Source: Apricaphanius iberus (taxonomy: Eukaryota > Chordata > Actinopteri > Cyprinodontiformes > Aphaniidae). From it: 64,000 nucleotides of DNA. Below, piece by piece: positions 11,288 through 21,014 of this stretch. Location: the NCBI GenBank assembly GCA_028564705.1, contig JAPXFQ010000201.1, positions 124,001 to 188,000 on the forward strand, read 5' to 3'. The notes below the pieces were generated by a model. It made no database searches. It saw nothing but the letters and a program-made list of their open reading frames with translations, and was not told the origin of the DNA. A program made the position numbers and the translations under genes. Numbering within the stretch: the stretch's first letter is position 1; every line of letters starts with the position of its first letter.

Positions 11288-12325
11288 GCACAGGTTCCAA
11301 AGCCTGACCCTGCTCGAGCCTGAGAGAATTCCGCCCGAGTCTAAAGAGTATATTTTATTGACAGCTTATTAAAGCCTGAACCCGATTACAGCCCGACATT
11401 AATCAAAAGTCAAACATCAGTGTTTCTGCTAGAAAAAATTTACTGAACAAATCTTTGAAAGTTTGGTCAAATAGGCCATTCTGAATCTTAAAATGATAAA
11501 TGAGGCCCTATAAAAATAATATCAAGGCATGTCGATTTATAATCTTTTTTTTTAAGTCTGAAACTATTTGATATAAAATGAGTACGGTGACATGCATGAC
11601 TTCTAACCCAAAAGGCTATTACACAAGCCTGCCCTCTTTAACCATGAACATAAAGAAACTAAGGGCCCACCTCTTATCAAATTAAATAATTTGCATACAA
11701 AAACACATTGGGACTCAGTTGTACCGTTTTAATAACGCAGCGTGCTGCCAACTAGAAAACAATGTCTGTTTGTTTGAAAAATGGAATAAAAACTATGAAC
11801 ACTGAAAACAAACTGAAATATCCCTAAACATGGATTATGACATTTTACTTTTTATAGGGTGACCTAATCTGAAAACCCCAAAGGAAGACCTTGACAGTGG
11901 CTGAGAGAATAGTAAGATCATCAGCTTTACCTGCTTCTGTTGCGTAAAAGTTTGTCTGGCCTGCGTAAGTTTCTGTGTGTGCTCTTCACTGCTACCTCTA
12001 GATTTCAGCAGATTTCATCTGACTTCTGAGTATCAGGGAGCTGCTATATACAGTAAATGCAGAAGACTTCTGCAACTTGAGACTTGGGATGTTACACTTC
12101 AGCATTTTATGTCTGAGAGCACAGTGCAGCAGTCAGAGCATGTTTTCTGTTTTGATCTGAGAGAAGGAGTGGTCTGGCTCTTTCACATCATGGTGTGGTG
12201 TGCATGCAACATCCTGACGGGTAGTTTGGAATAATGCTAGTGGCCCAGTGTAGCGCTTTATTATACATTTTCACGCTAATGAGATGATCAGCTGAGCCTG
12301 TGGACATTGATAGAAATTAAGCCCA
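11288..12325 (-). mobile_element. Non-autonomous hAT element, copy A (reverse of 51188-54148)
   Basis: Read on the minus strand this matches the hAT element at 51188-54148 outside its nested insertions. Shared blocks include GGGCTTAATTTCTA at the left end, the CATGATGTGAAAGAGCCAGA..GTTCTGACTG region (12110-12200 here), the CAAGGCATG..ATAAATGAGGCCCTATAAAAATAAT segment (about 11500-11530), and AGAATTxxGCCCGAG near 11320. Both terminal inverted repeats are lost: the left is cut at the SINE at about 12320 and the right stops near 11288. I see no transposase. Confidence 0.75.
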
Positions 12326-12510
12326 AACCCTGGGGCACACTGACAGAGGCGAGGCTGCTGGAGACTGGCACCACCTGACAACCACCAGTAGGCAACGGGT
12401 GGAGTGTCTTGCCCACAGACACAACGGCCGAGACAGCTGGAGCCGGAGCTCGAACCACCAACCCTTCAATTACAAGACTAACTCCCAAATCCGGGTTCTG
12501 GTCTGTTTCC
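12318..12510 (-). repeat. tRNA-derived SINE
   Basis: On the minus strand the head has an A-box-like GGGAGTTAGTCTTGTAATTG and a B box GTTGGTGGTTCGAGCTCC (about 12444-12462). The body is TGGGCAAGACACTCCACCC and GTGTGCCCCAGGG, and it stops before the LINE-derived 3' part. The same family occurs at 39642, 53222 and 58977. Confidence 0.85.
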
Positions 12511-12599
12511 TCACCATTATCTAGATCATGTGTTTCCCACCTGCTGAAATCTTGCATGGAGCCCCAGGTCGAGGGAGATAATCAGGGATCTTTTACTTA

Positions 12600-12880
12600 T
12601 TACATTTTATGATATTTACTCCAACAGTTGATCTCTTCAAAACCCAGCTGCTTTCCTATTGTAGATAGGCTCATCCAGTCTGGTGAAGGTGTACAATCCT
12701 GTCCCTGGTGTCCTTGGGCAGCTCTCTGGTCTTGGCCATGGTCAAGGTCAGAGTCTGAATGTTTGAAGGAGTGGACAGGTGTTTTATACAGATGACTAGT
12801 TTGACAGGTACCATTAATACAAGTAATGAGTGGAGTGTGGAAGAGCTTGTAAAGAACTAAGAATGTGAAGGTGGGACTTT
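12600..12880. repeat. Interspersed DNA-transposon fragment
   Basis: Contains GTCCTTGGGCAGCTCTCTGG, TCTTGGCCATGGT, GGACAGGTGTTTTATACA and AATACAAGTAATGAGTGGAG, which I remember as a very common fish DNA-transposon end segment. I cannot name the superfamily from the sequence. Confidence 0.55.
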
Positions 12881-12977
12881 CCCATTGTCAGTGTTACTCC
12901 TCGTCTCCACGTGTTTGTCTAATTGTTTTCATGCTTCCTGTGTTCCCTGATTAACCTCCCATTGTTCTCTCAGCCCT

Positions 12978-13107
12978 TTTTAATTCAATTCAGTTTATTT
13001 ATACAGTGCCAATTCACAACAGATGTCATCTTAAGGCACATTACAAGAAAAGTAATTTCAATACAATTATACAAACATTCCAAACAGTTAAAAGTTTTCT
13101 ATATAAG
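12978..13107 (-). repeat. L2-type LINE 3' tail
   Basis: On the minus strand: ATATAGAAAACTTTTAACTG, GAATGTTTGTATAATTG, then AAGATGACATCTGTTGTGAA and the AATAAACTGAATTGAATT tail. Corresponds to the end of the copies at 29737 and 55120. Confidence 0.85.
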
Positions 13108-13440
13108 ACTGGGGAGCGAGGCTGAGTGGATTTGCCTGGAAGCCTGGTAGGAGGTCGTCTCTCCACTTTCTCTGTCTCCTACACCAAGCCGCAGGCGGAG
13201 GTCTCTCCGTGCCAGGATTGTTTCGGCAAGTGGGGAGCAGAACACAGCTCCAGCACCGACAGCCAGCACGTGCAAGCAATCCTCAGCCAACAGACGCTAC
13301 ACAACCACCGTCTCACCGCAGATGGCGGTACCGTCGAGAAAGAGGTGTTCCGGGATGGAAGCACAAGCTGTCTGCTCACGTCTGATCCTCCTTACCATGA
13401 CCTATGCACTGGCTACACCCACTCCGGCTCCAGCTAGCTG
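13108..13440. other. GC-richer segment, open on both strands
   Basis: Open frames of 60-100 codons occur on both strands (for example plus 13126-13437), as expected for GC-rich sequence without stops. It lies between two L2 pieces and may be LINE 5' or ORF sequence, but I recognise no motif. Confidence 0.35.
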
Positions 13441-14236
13441 CTTACAATTTAGCTCAGACCTGGTTCCTTTCCATTCAGCTCAAACCCTAGTTCTCCTGCC
13501 ACAACTTGTCTGTCTTTAAAACTAGGCTTAAAACATCCCTCTTTGACAAAGCTTACAGTTAGAGACAGGTTAGACAGGTAGCTAGGAAGAGACAGGTCAA
13601 TGCTAGTAGTCAGGTAGAGTATCTAGTTAGAGATAGCTAATGTAAGCCAGGTAGAGAGTATTAGTAGCTAGGTCTCCTAGTAGCTAGGAGACAGGTTAAT
13701 GTTAGTAGCTATGCTGCTTTGGGCTAGGCTGTTGAAGGACATTATTAGATACAGTTCCTACTTTCTCTCCTACTTCTCCCCAACTGCATGATGTGTTGTC
13801 AATTCAAGTGCTAACCTGTTTTCTCTTAGTCTCCTACAGTAGGTGCTCCTGACCCGCCCTACTTGACGACCCTGACTAAGATGGCATTCCAGTGGAGGAA
13901 CGTTCTCCATGTCCTGCTACCAGCTTCTGCATCAGTTCTGTTGCTCTTTCTGTGTCTCTGTTCTGTATTCTCCAAACCCCAGATGGTCTCGGCAGATGAC
14001 CGCTTATGCTGATCCTGGTTCTACTGGAGGTTTCTTCCTGTTAAAAGAAAGTTTTTCCTTTCCACCGTCGCTTCATGCTTGCTCAGTGTGAGGGATTGCT
14101 GAGAATTCACGACACAATCTTCTGTGGTTCTCTAATTCCTAAATGAAACATTGTATTGTAATAACTCTTCTTGTAAAGTGCTTTGAGATGACATCTGTTG
14201 TGAAACCGCACTATATAAATAAACTGAATTGAAATG
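13441..14236 (+). pseudogene. L2-type LINE 3' end (ORF2 terminus plus 3' UTR)
   Basis: The frame at about 13498-13557 reads CLSLKTRLKTSLFDKAYS, the last residues of an L2-type ORF2, followed by a stop. The 3' UTR follows: a GACAGGTTAG-rich part, CCAGATGGTCTCGGCAGATG, GGAGGTTTCTTCCTGTTAAA near 14024, and the tail ..GAGATGACATCTGTTGTGAA.. with AATAAACTGAATTGAA at 14218. It is the longest L2 3' end in the window and can be used to place the shorter ones. The rest of ORF2 is missing. Confidence 0.85.
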
Positions 14237-14655
14237 AGTTTAATCTCCCCGGCAGTTAACTCAGTTTCTCTTTCAGTTAATTCATTTCCTGGACCATTCA
14301 GCTCTGTTTATGCTTCTTTCAGCTTAGTTTCTCCCTTGAGCAGCCCACAACCCGTCCCCTCAGTACCTGTCAGTTCCCTCAGCTTTTCTTCCATTTTTAG
14401 TCAACTTCAAGGTTGACCCATCTCTGTCGTCAGAAATCCCAGAGGTGGTCAAAGACGACCTACCTCTGCTCTCAGCACACTTGCTGCCAGGGTCTGTGGT
14501 GGCTGCTGTCTTCCTGTGCATCAGAGCAGCAGCCCTTCAGCACCTGCCATCTCTTTATGGGCCGCCGGAGTCTCCTGTGATGACCAGGAAGGACCCGACG
14601 CCGGCCTCCAGTCCCAGGCCCGCCGGCCACCAAGCGCCACTGACAAAGCTCCTTC
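14237..14655 (+). other. Unassigned serine/proline-rich coding-like sequence
   Basis: Long plus frames (14234-14416 and 14445-14810) give Ser/Pro-rich translations. Joined across the hAT insertion at 14664-15683, the sequence continues at 15692. It resembles leader or gag-like parts of fish retroelements in style only. Confidence 0.3.
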
Positions 14656-14663
14656 GTCAGCAG

Positions 14664-15683
14664 TATAGACGGATTATCATCACCAAGGGCCCTGGACACA
14701 AACTTGCCATGGGCCTCTGTCTATTGTCTATACAAACAGTGTGCATCACACACACAGAGCCACACCGGCAAATACGTAACTGGCTGAAAAAAAACAAACA
14801 AAAAAAATAAAAACAGCGATGCGCTGTCCATGGTGCTCCCCCCATCAGCACTTATACACGTATCAAGCAACATAACGATAACACACCTTAATACACCACC
14901 CATTCTCATGGTGCCAGTTGTCCATTAGGCAGTCGACTGCACATCATGTCTTTGGTTAATGAACAACCCTGACCACCTAGACCACAGACACTTGTCGATG
15001 CACGATATTTTGCTCGTCTGTTATAAGAAAGAGGGCCCCTCTTTCAATAAGAAGACTCTTTACTTTGTCACGGGAAATATCTCCCCACAGTGCAGGATCA
15101 GGAACAGTTTCCCACCAGGAGTCTTCATCATCCTTCTTCCTCTCGGGTTCGTTCTCGGCTGCCACCATCGCATCCTCCGCTTCCGATATGATTGGACTTA
15201 GCTCAGACTGGCGTGGCTCGGCCTCGGCCAGCTGGCTGCTGCCCACCGTAGGACTGCTCCAGACAGTGTCAGTAGGAGGCAGTGGCGCTCCACCACTATC
15301 AGAAGCCTCCGGTGCAGTTGAGCTAGCAGTGTTAGCATCCCGCTGAGCGTCTGAGCAGTGAGGTGTCATATTGCTGCCACCGCTGTAATGAGCAGGCCTA
15401 CCATCACCTTGCCCTTGTTTCCTCGAGAAAAATGACAAGATCTGTGGTATTTTCTGCACCAAAGCAGCATTTTATCATCTTTTTCATTCCTTAGCTTTCT
15501 TTTTTCAGAACCACTAAGCACCCCCTTCTCCCTTTTGAAATCAAACTGTTTTGACGTGGTATGTAATGTTTTTTGTTTTTTTTATACAAAAACAAAAACA
15601 AAAAACTCTGAAGGCCAAGGGCCCCTATTGGCTCTGGGGCCCTGGGCACAGGCCCACTTTGCCCATGCGGTAATCCATCTATG
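14664..15683 (-). mobile_element. hAT element, 1,020 bp, with 8-bp target duplication
   Basis: GTCAGCAG flanks both sides (14656-14663 and 15684-15691). The ends are TATAGACGGATTATC at the left and, read inward, CATAGATGGATTACC at the right, an imperfect 15-bp inverted repeat of hAT type. Subterminal phrases AAGGGCCCTGG..CTTGCCATGGG (left) and GGGCCCTGGGCACAGGCCCA (right) are typical of fish ZMYM1-like hAT elements. The only gene piece is 14977-15462; the BED/TTF and catalytic parts are absent, so it is non-autonomous. Confidence 0.85.
14977..15462 (-). pseudogene. N-terminal part of a ZMYM1-like hAT protein
   Basis: A 161-codon open frame reads QKIPQILSFFSRKQG near its start, then an acidic Ser/Ala/Glu-rich region (residues about 25-115), then VPDPALWGDISRDKVKSLLI at about 118-138. 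In ZMYM1-like hAT transposases this DPALW..I motif comes just before the TTF-type zinc finger and RNase-H-like catalytic domain. Here the similarity ends after IERGALFLITDEQ, and the finger and catalytic residues are missing. There is no in-frame ATG at the front: the frame opens at TTG and the first Met is residue 32. It lies 5' in the element on the minus strand, in the position expected for the transposase start. A truncated, probably non-functional gene. Confidence 0.7.
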
Positions 15684-15691
15684 GTCAGCAG

Positions 15692-16030
15692 GGACCAGCT
15701 AGGCCCCTCTGTCTCCGCCAATGACCACCCAAGCTCCTCTGCCACTGCCTTGTCCTTAGTGGAGGACTGTCGGGCCATCTGCCCGACTCATCTCCCGCCA
15801 GGGGACGTCCGCCAGACTTCCGTCCAGCCAGAGGACACCATATGGGCCATTCGGCCAACACCAGTCCCATCAGAGGATGCCAACCGGGCCGTCCGCCTGA
15901 CATCCGTTTCGCCAGAGGGCTGTCCGCCTGACACCTGTCCCGTCAGAGGACACCATCTGGGCCATCCGCCCGATCTCCAAAGTTCAAAGTTGGACCCAAA
16001 CCAGAGGACTATAAGTACTCACTGATAGTA
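15692..16030 (+). repeat. Degenerate GC-rich tandem repeat in an open frame
   Basis: Imperfect units of about 55-60 bp recur between 15776 and 15975, each with CCATCTGGGCCATCCGCC-like and CGTCAGAGGAC-like blocks. Plus-strand translation gives repeating AIRPTPVPSED / AVRLTSVSPEG units. Whether it was ever translated is unknown. It is the downstream continuation of 14237-14655. Confidence 0.55.
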
Positions 16031-17963
16031 AACCTGGCAATTTTTGATGGCAAACCTTAATCAGAGAGAGAACTACAGATGGAAGGCACGCTGCAAGCAG
16101 TAGCCAGGGCAAAGTTGCAAATGTATTCTATAATATTACATCCTATCCACAGGAATAAAATGGCACCTAATTAATTAACACTGAAAAAGATTTTTTTATG
16201 TTATACAAAAACATTTGGAGTTATTTCCAAGACTTTTTAGGACCCTGTGAATTGACCTTGTGGTCAGGTCTCTCTAGTCATTCCTTTCATTCAGTGTGTT
16301 CATTCATGTTCACTAGTTTTGGATTGCATTAATTTTTCTTAAAAATGGTCAAATGTGTTTGGAGTAAAGGGAAAAAATTGAACCATCTCCTTTCTGTTCA
16401 TCTTGTACAGGTTTGGCTATGACAAACCCAGTCAGTTGTGTCATTCACGTCAGACTAGAGAATTAAAACCTTGGTTGTAATAGGGTTAAATTGGGATGGG
16501 ATCAGGTGCGACCTATGTATACCATCTATGGGTGCGACTCACACCAGCTTAGTCGGACAGCTTCATCGAACAGCTGTCAGTGGCTGCTTCTGAAACTATA
16601 GCAGCACAGAGACACAATCATAGATTGATCAGAAGGTCAGCTCTACGCAGATAGGATCTGTGTGTTTTAAGTCTTGTTGAAGATCTGCTAAGCTTTGGTG
16701 AAAGAATAATATCAAAGATTAGGAGCAGCATAATATGTGAGTTGTTAAATAAACAGTGGAGCTAGCTTGCTGCAGCAGAGCTAACATTGTCCAGTCATAG
16801 TGGAAAAGGAGCTAAGACAGTAGGAGAAAAGAGAGCTAAAGGTAATTATAGAAATATAGAGGATTAGTTTTGGGACATTAGGAGCCTCAGGTGGCTGGAT
16901 TGAAGAATTGTAACTGATGTCTGACGGTGTCTTCCATGCCTTATGTCTATGGTCTGATACTTTGTGTGTCCCATTACTCCTTCCTTCTACATCATCCTGT
17001 CCTTTAGCGCCATCCGTAACTACAACTCTAAAGCAGTTTCAAACTGTTAGGTGGTCCGAGAAGCACAATCTATCAAATGGGGATGTTGGCTCGGGGGGGG
17101 GGGGAGTCCAAGGGGTGGGGGTGGGCTGCAGATGATGGAGACAGGGGTGGAGTGGTTGTAGTTCAAAAGCTGCACATAATGCTCAATAAGCAGCTGTCTA
17201 ATGGGGAGGGATTCACAGTACATCCTTGAGGAAGGTCAGAATTGTAATGAGGCAGAAAATTAAAACAGTAATAATGTGCAGATAGAAGGATATGAGAGCA
17301 TGGGTCCTTCAGTAGGATTAATAGATGTCTTGCTTCTTTTCCATGGTAGAAACAATTTTCTCCAAAGATCTCCTCCTACAGGTGTTTTAAACTACATGAT
17401 GTTTACCTTTAAAGTGCCAAGCTCAGTTCAATCATCCAGAAATGCATCCAGATAGTAATTTCTCATGTCCATGCCAGCTTGATGTAGTATGTCTGGCATT
17501 TTCCTGAATTCACAATTCTGGGAACCTTCAGACAGACACGAGTTATGATCTTATTCTGGCAAGCATTGCTACTCTAAGACACACCCTGCCAATATATTAG
17601 GATAATAGGGTAAAAGTGTCAATGCTACAAATATTTTTATGGCTCAAAAAGCATAGGAATATTTTGAGAATAGCTACTGATTTTACGTATTGCATACATG
17701 TTAACATACAATAGGTACTGTAAGTATTCTGTACTGCCAAAGTGTGATGTGAAATGTGCTAAAATTGATAATCAATAATTAAATCGAAAAAAAATTTCGA
17801 TGAAAAAAACCCATAAAGAGTATCGTCTGCTCCCTAGACATTTTTAGGGGACGAAGCAGTATGGCTGCTGCTAGTGTTTCAGTCATGCTGTGAAAAATTG
17901 ATCAGATAGAGAAAATATTTTGTAGTTTAGTTGTAAAAGGAGCATCTAGTATGTTGTGTATTA
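16031..17963. other. Unassigned stretch
   Basis: No gene recognised. A run of G near 17092-17105 and a GGGGTGGGGGTGGG segment stand out. The 72-codon plus frame at 16917-17135 lacks any motif. Confidence 0.4.
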
Positions 17964-18149
17964 GAGTACTGTGCAAAAGTTTTAGGCAGGTATAAAAAAA
18001 AAATTTCATAAAAAATGCTTAAAAAATTAACCGGTTAGTCATTTATTTTTATTAATGAACAAAAAGCATTAAATGAACAAAAGAGAAATCTAAATCAAAT
18101 CAGTATTTGGTGTCACCGCCCTTAGCCTTCAACACAGCATCAACTCTTC

Positions 18150-18565
18150 TAGATCCACTTAGAGTTTTTGAAAGAACCTGGCTGGTAGGTTGTTGCAACA
18201 GACACAATCCATGATGCTGAGATCAGGGCTCTGTGGGGACCATACCATCACTTCCAGGACTTCTGGGTCCTCTCTACGCTGAAGATAGTTCTTACTGACT
18301 TTGTCTGGATATGTGGGGTTGTTCTCCTGCTGCGGAATAAATCTGGGGCCAATCATACACCTCCCTGGTGGTACTGTATGGTGGAGAAGTATCTGCCTGT
18401 ATTTCTCAGCATTAAGAACACCATTAATCCTGACCAAACCTCCAAGTCAATCTGCTGGAATGAAGCTCCAACCATCCAAGGAATCTCCACCATGTTTCGC
18501 TGTTGCCTGCAGACACTCATTATTGTTCCGCTCTCCAGGCCTTCAATGAACAAACTGCCTTCTGC
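18150..18565 (-). pseudogene. Tc1 transposase, C-terminal half
   Basis: Minus-strand translation gives LVRINGVLNAEKYRQILLHH at about 18375-18434, then RFIPQQENNPTYPDKVSKNY, where the usual QQDNDPKH has become QQENNPTY (the catalytic Asp is Glu), then WSPQSPDLSIMD, where the third catalytic Glu position reads Met-Asp. Several frame shifts are present (the N-terminal side at 18440-18565 is in another frame). It continues the half at 20140-20520 across the retrosequence. Dead. Confidence 0.88.
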
Positions 18566-18581
18566 TGCATCCACATATTTT

Positions 18582-20123
18582 TTATTTTTTTATTTTTTTT
18601 TAACGTGTCCTGTCTAGCAGTATGCTACTCAGAATTGGTGTCTGAGTACCAAGTACAAGCCCAACAGTTTTACTTTCCCAAGCAGAGTATTACAGCTTCG
18701 CTGTAGTACGCCACTTGATGTATATGTATGAAAAATCTTTATTAGTGATTACTGTGGGTTCAATTTCCTGACGTCATGGACACTAAACTGAGACAAGAAG
18801 GGAGAAAGGAAGAAGGTGAAGAAAAGAAACCGGACCAACAGAGGCGCGAACCGACGACACAAGACAGGGAGGCAAACAAAGAACACAAGAAAACATCCCA
18901 GTCCTCCACCTCTGCCGGACGGCAGAGAAACAGTAATAAAAAACAAAAACAACAAACTGTACAGAACCAAACCAATAGTTCGGATCTAGTAGAATAAACT
19001 AAGAATTACACATTCACTACACACAAGCATGGATTAATGAACATAATACAAATGTTTCTGGTAAGCTCCTGTGAACAACTAACTAATGATGATAACCTCA
19101 ACTTAAGATTTGTCCGTCCACACCAATGTCCCCACACCTATGTGTGTGCGAGCATGCAGGTCTGAATAAGGTTTCACCATGCAAGTGATTGATAGCTGGT
19201 GTAAGGAACCGTCAATCCGTCCTACAGGAATCGACACAGACATGGAGGAGGCAAGAGATGTATGCATCCAGGGTCCCACAGAGTACAGAGTCAAGAGGCG
19301 GATCAGCGCAGGGTCGATCACCCGCCAAGAGGGGAACAGATGGAAGCCCCAGGGGAGCACCCACCAGCCGCGATGCTGGGGCCCGAGAGATCGCAGTGAC
19401 GAGCCCACGGGCTCCGCCGGTAACCGGCTACGCCAGGGAGGGCCCGGATCAGGAACCGGAGGCCACAGGGACCAGGGGCACCCCGCCCCCCAGCGGGGCC
19501 CCAACCTGGGACCAGCCGACAAGGGCCCCCCGCCGCCGCCGCAGGCAAGGGGGATTCGCAGCCAACCGACGGACAACACACGGCGCCGCCACCCCGGACC
19601 AATACCCACCGCCAACAACCCGGCCCGCCGCCACACACCCACACGCCAGGGAGCCACAGCAAGAGCCACAGCGGATGTACGCCCTCCCCAGGCCGCGCCC
19701 AGCCGGCACCTGGACATCCAGATCTTCCAGCTCCCGGGTCCAGATCCCGCCCCACGTAGGGCGCCAAGATCAGGGGCCCAGCCAATGCCGGACAGCCCCA
19801 CCAGGTGAACAGACCAGCCAGCAGAAGTCCTGGAACCGGCAGGAGGACTGGGCGCCAGGCACGGTCCCCACCGATCCACCGGACGGCACCAACCTGTTCT
19901 ACAACCCCGGCACCCCCATAAGAGGTGCCCCAGTCAATCCAAGGAGGACGTCGGCCCGAAACAGCGGCCGCCCGACACACCGGACCACCCAGGACCCGCC
20001 CGACATGCACCAGGACCGAGCCGGGCCGCAACCGGGACCCCCGGCCCCAGGCATCGAGAGCCATCATCAACCAGCGGGCAGGAGCAACCATCACCGACGG
20101 GGAGTGACAGGGAGGGAAGAAGA
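18582..20123 (-). mobile_element. GC-rich retroposed sequence with 16-bp target duplication
   Basis: TGCATCCACATATTTT occurs on both sides (18566-18581 and 20124-20139) and is a single copy in the reconstructed Tc1 target. Directly inside the left copy is a T-rich run (TTATTTTTTTATTTTTTTTT), i.e. an A-rich tail of a minus-strand insert. The 5' two thirds of the insert (20123 to about 19180 on the minus strand) is very GC-rich; the 3' part is AT-richer. I see no reverse transcriptase, endonuclease or LTR. The duplication and tail imply LINE-mediated insertion, either of a 5'-truncated LINE 3' region or of another transcript. Long frames on both strands (319 codons plus, 258 minus) look like effects of GC content. 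Confidence 0.82.
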
Positions 20124-20139
20124 TGCATCCACATATTTT

Positions 20140-20520
20140 ACATTTTGACTCATGAGTGCAGAGAACCTGCTTCCATTGTTTTACACATTGTTTTCATGCA
20201 TACTTGAGTCGCTTGGCCTTGTTTCCACATCAGACTTTTGGCTTTTTGGCTATAGTTCTTCCATGAAGACCAATCTGGCAGTAGATGGGTATACATGGTT
20301 CCTTCTGTTTTCTGGCAGTTCTGAGCCGATGGCACTGCTGGATATCCTGATTTCTGATTTAATCTGCTGCACTAAATTTCGATGGCCGACCACTGCGTCT
20401 AAGATCCTTACTGTTTCCGGTTTCTTTGTTGTTCTTTCAAAGAGCTGGAACAGCACATCTAGAAACCTCAGACTGCTTTAAAATCTTTGTTTGCCAGAGA
20501 TATTGCTGATGCAGTGGAAC
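20140..20520 (-). pseudogene. Tc1 transposase, N-terminal part
   Basis: Minus-strand frames give KEHQKTRNSKDLRRSGRPSK (the GRPR-like linker after the first helix-turn-helix), then EIRISSSAIGSEL and HVYPSTARLVFMEE of the second DNA-binding subdomain, and next to the retrosequence boundary ESKCKICG, corresponding to the first catalytic motif DESKFEIFG. Frame shifts and stops are frequent. Confidence 0.85.
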
Positions 20521-20527
20521 ATCTCTG

Positions 20528-20760
20528 GGGCGACTGTGGCACAGTGGTAGAGTAGTTGGCTTGCAATCGGAAGGTCGTAGGTTTGATTCCAGCTTCCTCC
20601 AGTCACATGTCAATGTGCCCCTGGGCAAGGCACTTAACCCCTAAATTCTACATTGTCCTACCGAGCCATGTTGGGTGTCAATGGGTGAACGTGGCTTCAA
20701 TGTAAAGCGCTTTGAGTGGTCACTAAGACTAGAAAAGCACTTTTTAAGTTCATTCCATTT
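20528..20760 (+). repeat. tRNA-derived SINE, near full length
   Basis: The head is CGACTGTGGCACAGTGGTAG (A box) and GTAGGTTTGATTCC (B box, 20577-20590). The body has CCCTGGGCAAGGCACTTAAC, and the LINE-like 3' part has GTAAAGCGCTTTGAGTGGTC. It ends TTCATTCCATTT. It sits inside the decayed Tc1 element. The B box resembles a tRNA promoter, but there is no cloverleaf. Confidence 0.9.
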
Positions 20761-21014
20761 AACTATGCTGTGTCTTGTTGCTCTGCTCCATCTTTCCATA
20801 ATATGAAACTATCTTCTACAACCTCACCCTGGTAGCAGAGTTTGGCTGTTCCTCATCCAGTCTTCAGCCTCCTACACAGTTTTTCTGTTTCAGTGAATAA
20901 CCGTGTTTCAACCTACGTGTGACCTTGATGATCATTAGCAGTTTGGTATCATTGCCTGATCACACACCTGACTATAATCCTACAAAATCCCTGACTTGGT
21001 GCAAATATAACTAT

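Larger units (their letters stand above)
17964..21014 (-). mobile_element. Decayed Tc1 element split by two later insertions
   Basis: The 3' end at 17964 reads GAGTACTGTGCAAAAGTTTT, the terminal repeat of a common fish Tc1 family. The 5' part at about 20761-21014 contains CACACCTGACTATAATCC and AAAATCCCTGACTT-GTGCAA, which I remember as its leader. The transposase runs on the minus strand and is split by a GC-rich retrosequence (18582-20123) and a SINE (20528-20760). The distal terminal repeat was not found, so the right edge is approximate. Confidence 0.78.

Noticed and set aside
17092..17105. G-quadruplex regulatory element
   Set aside because: One G run and GGGGTGGGGGTGGG without a nearby gene; not enough to claim function.
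20577..20590. tRNA gene (B-box match; similar at 39696, 56110, 59028)
   Set aside because: No cloverleaf, and each is followed by the same SINE body. These are tRNA-derived SINE heads.
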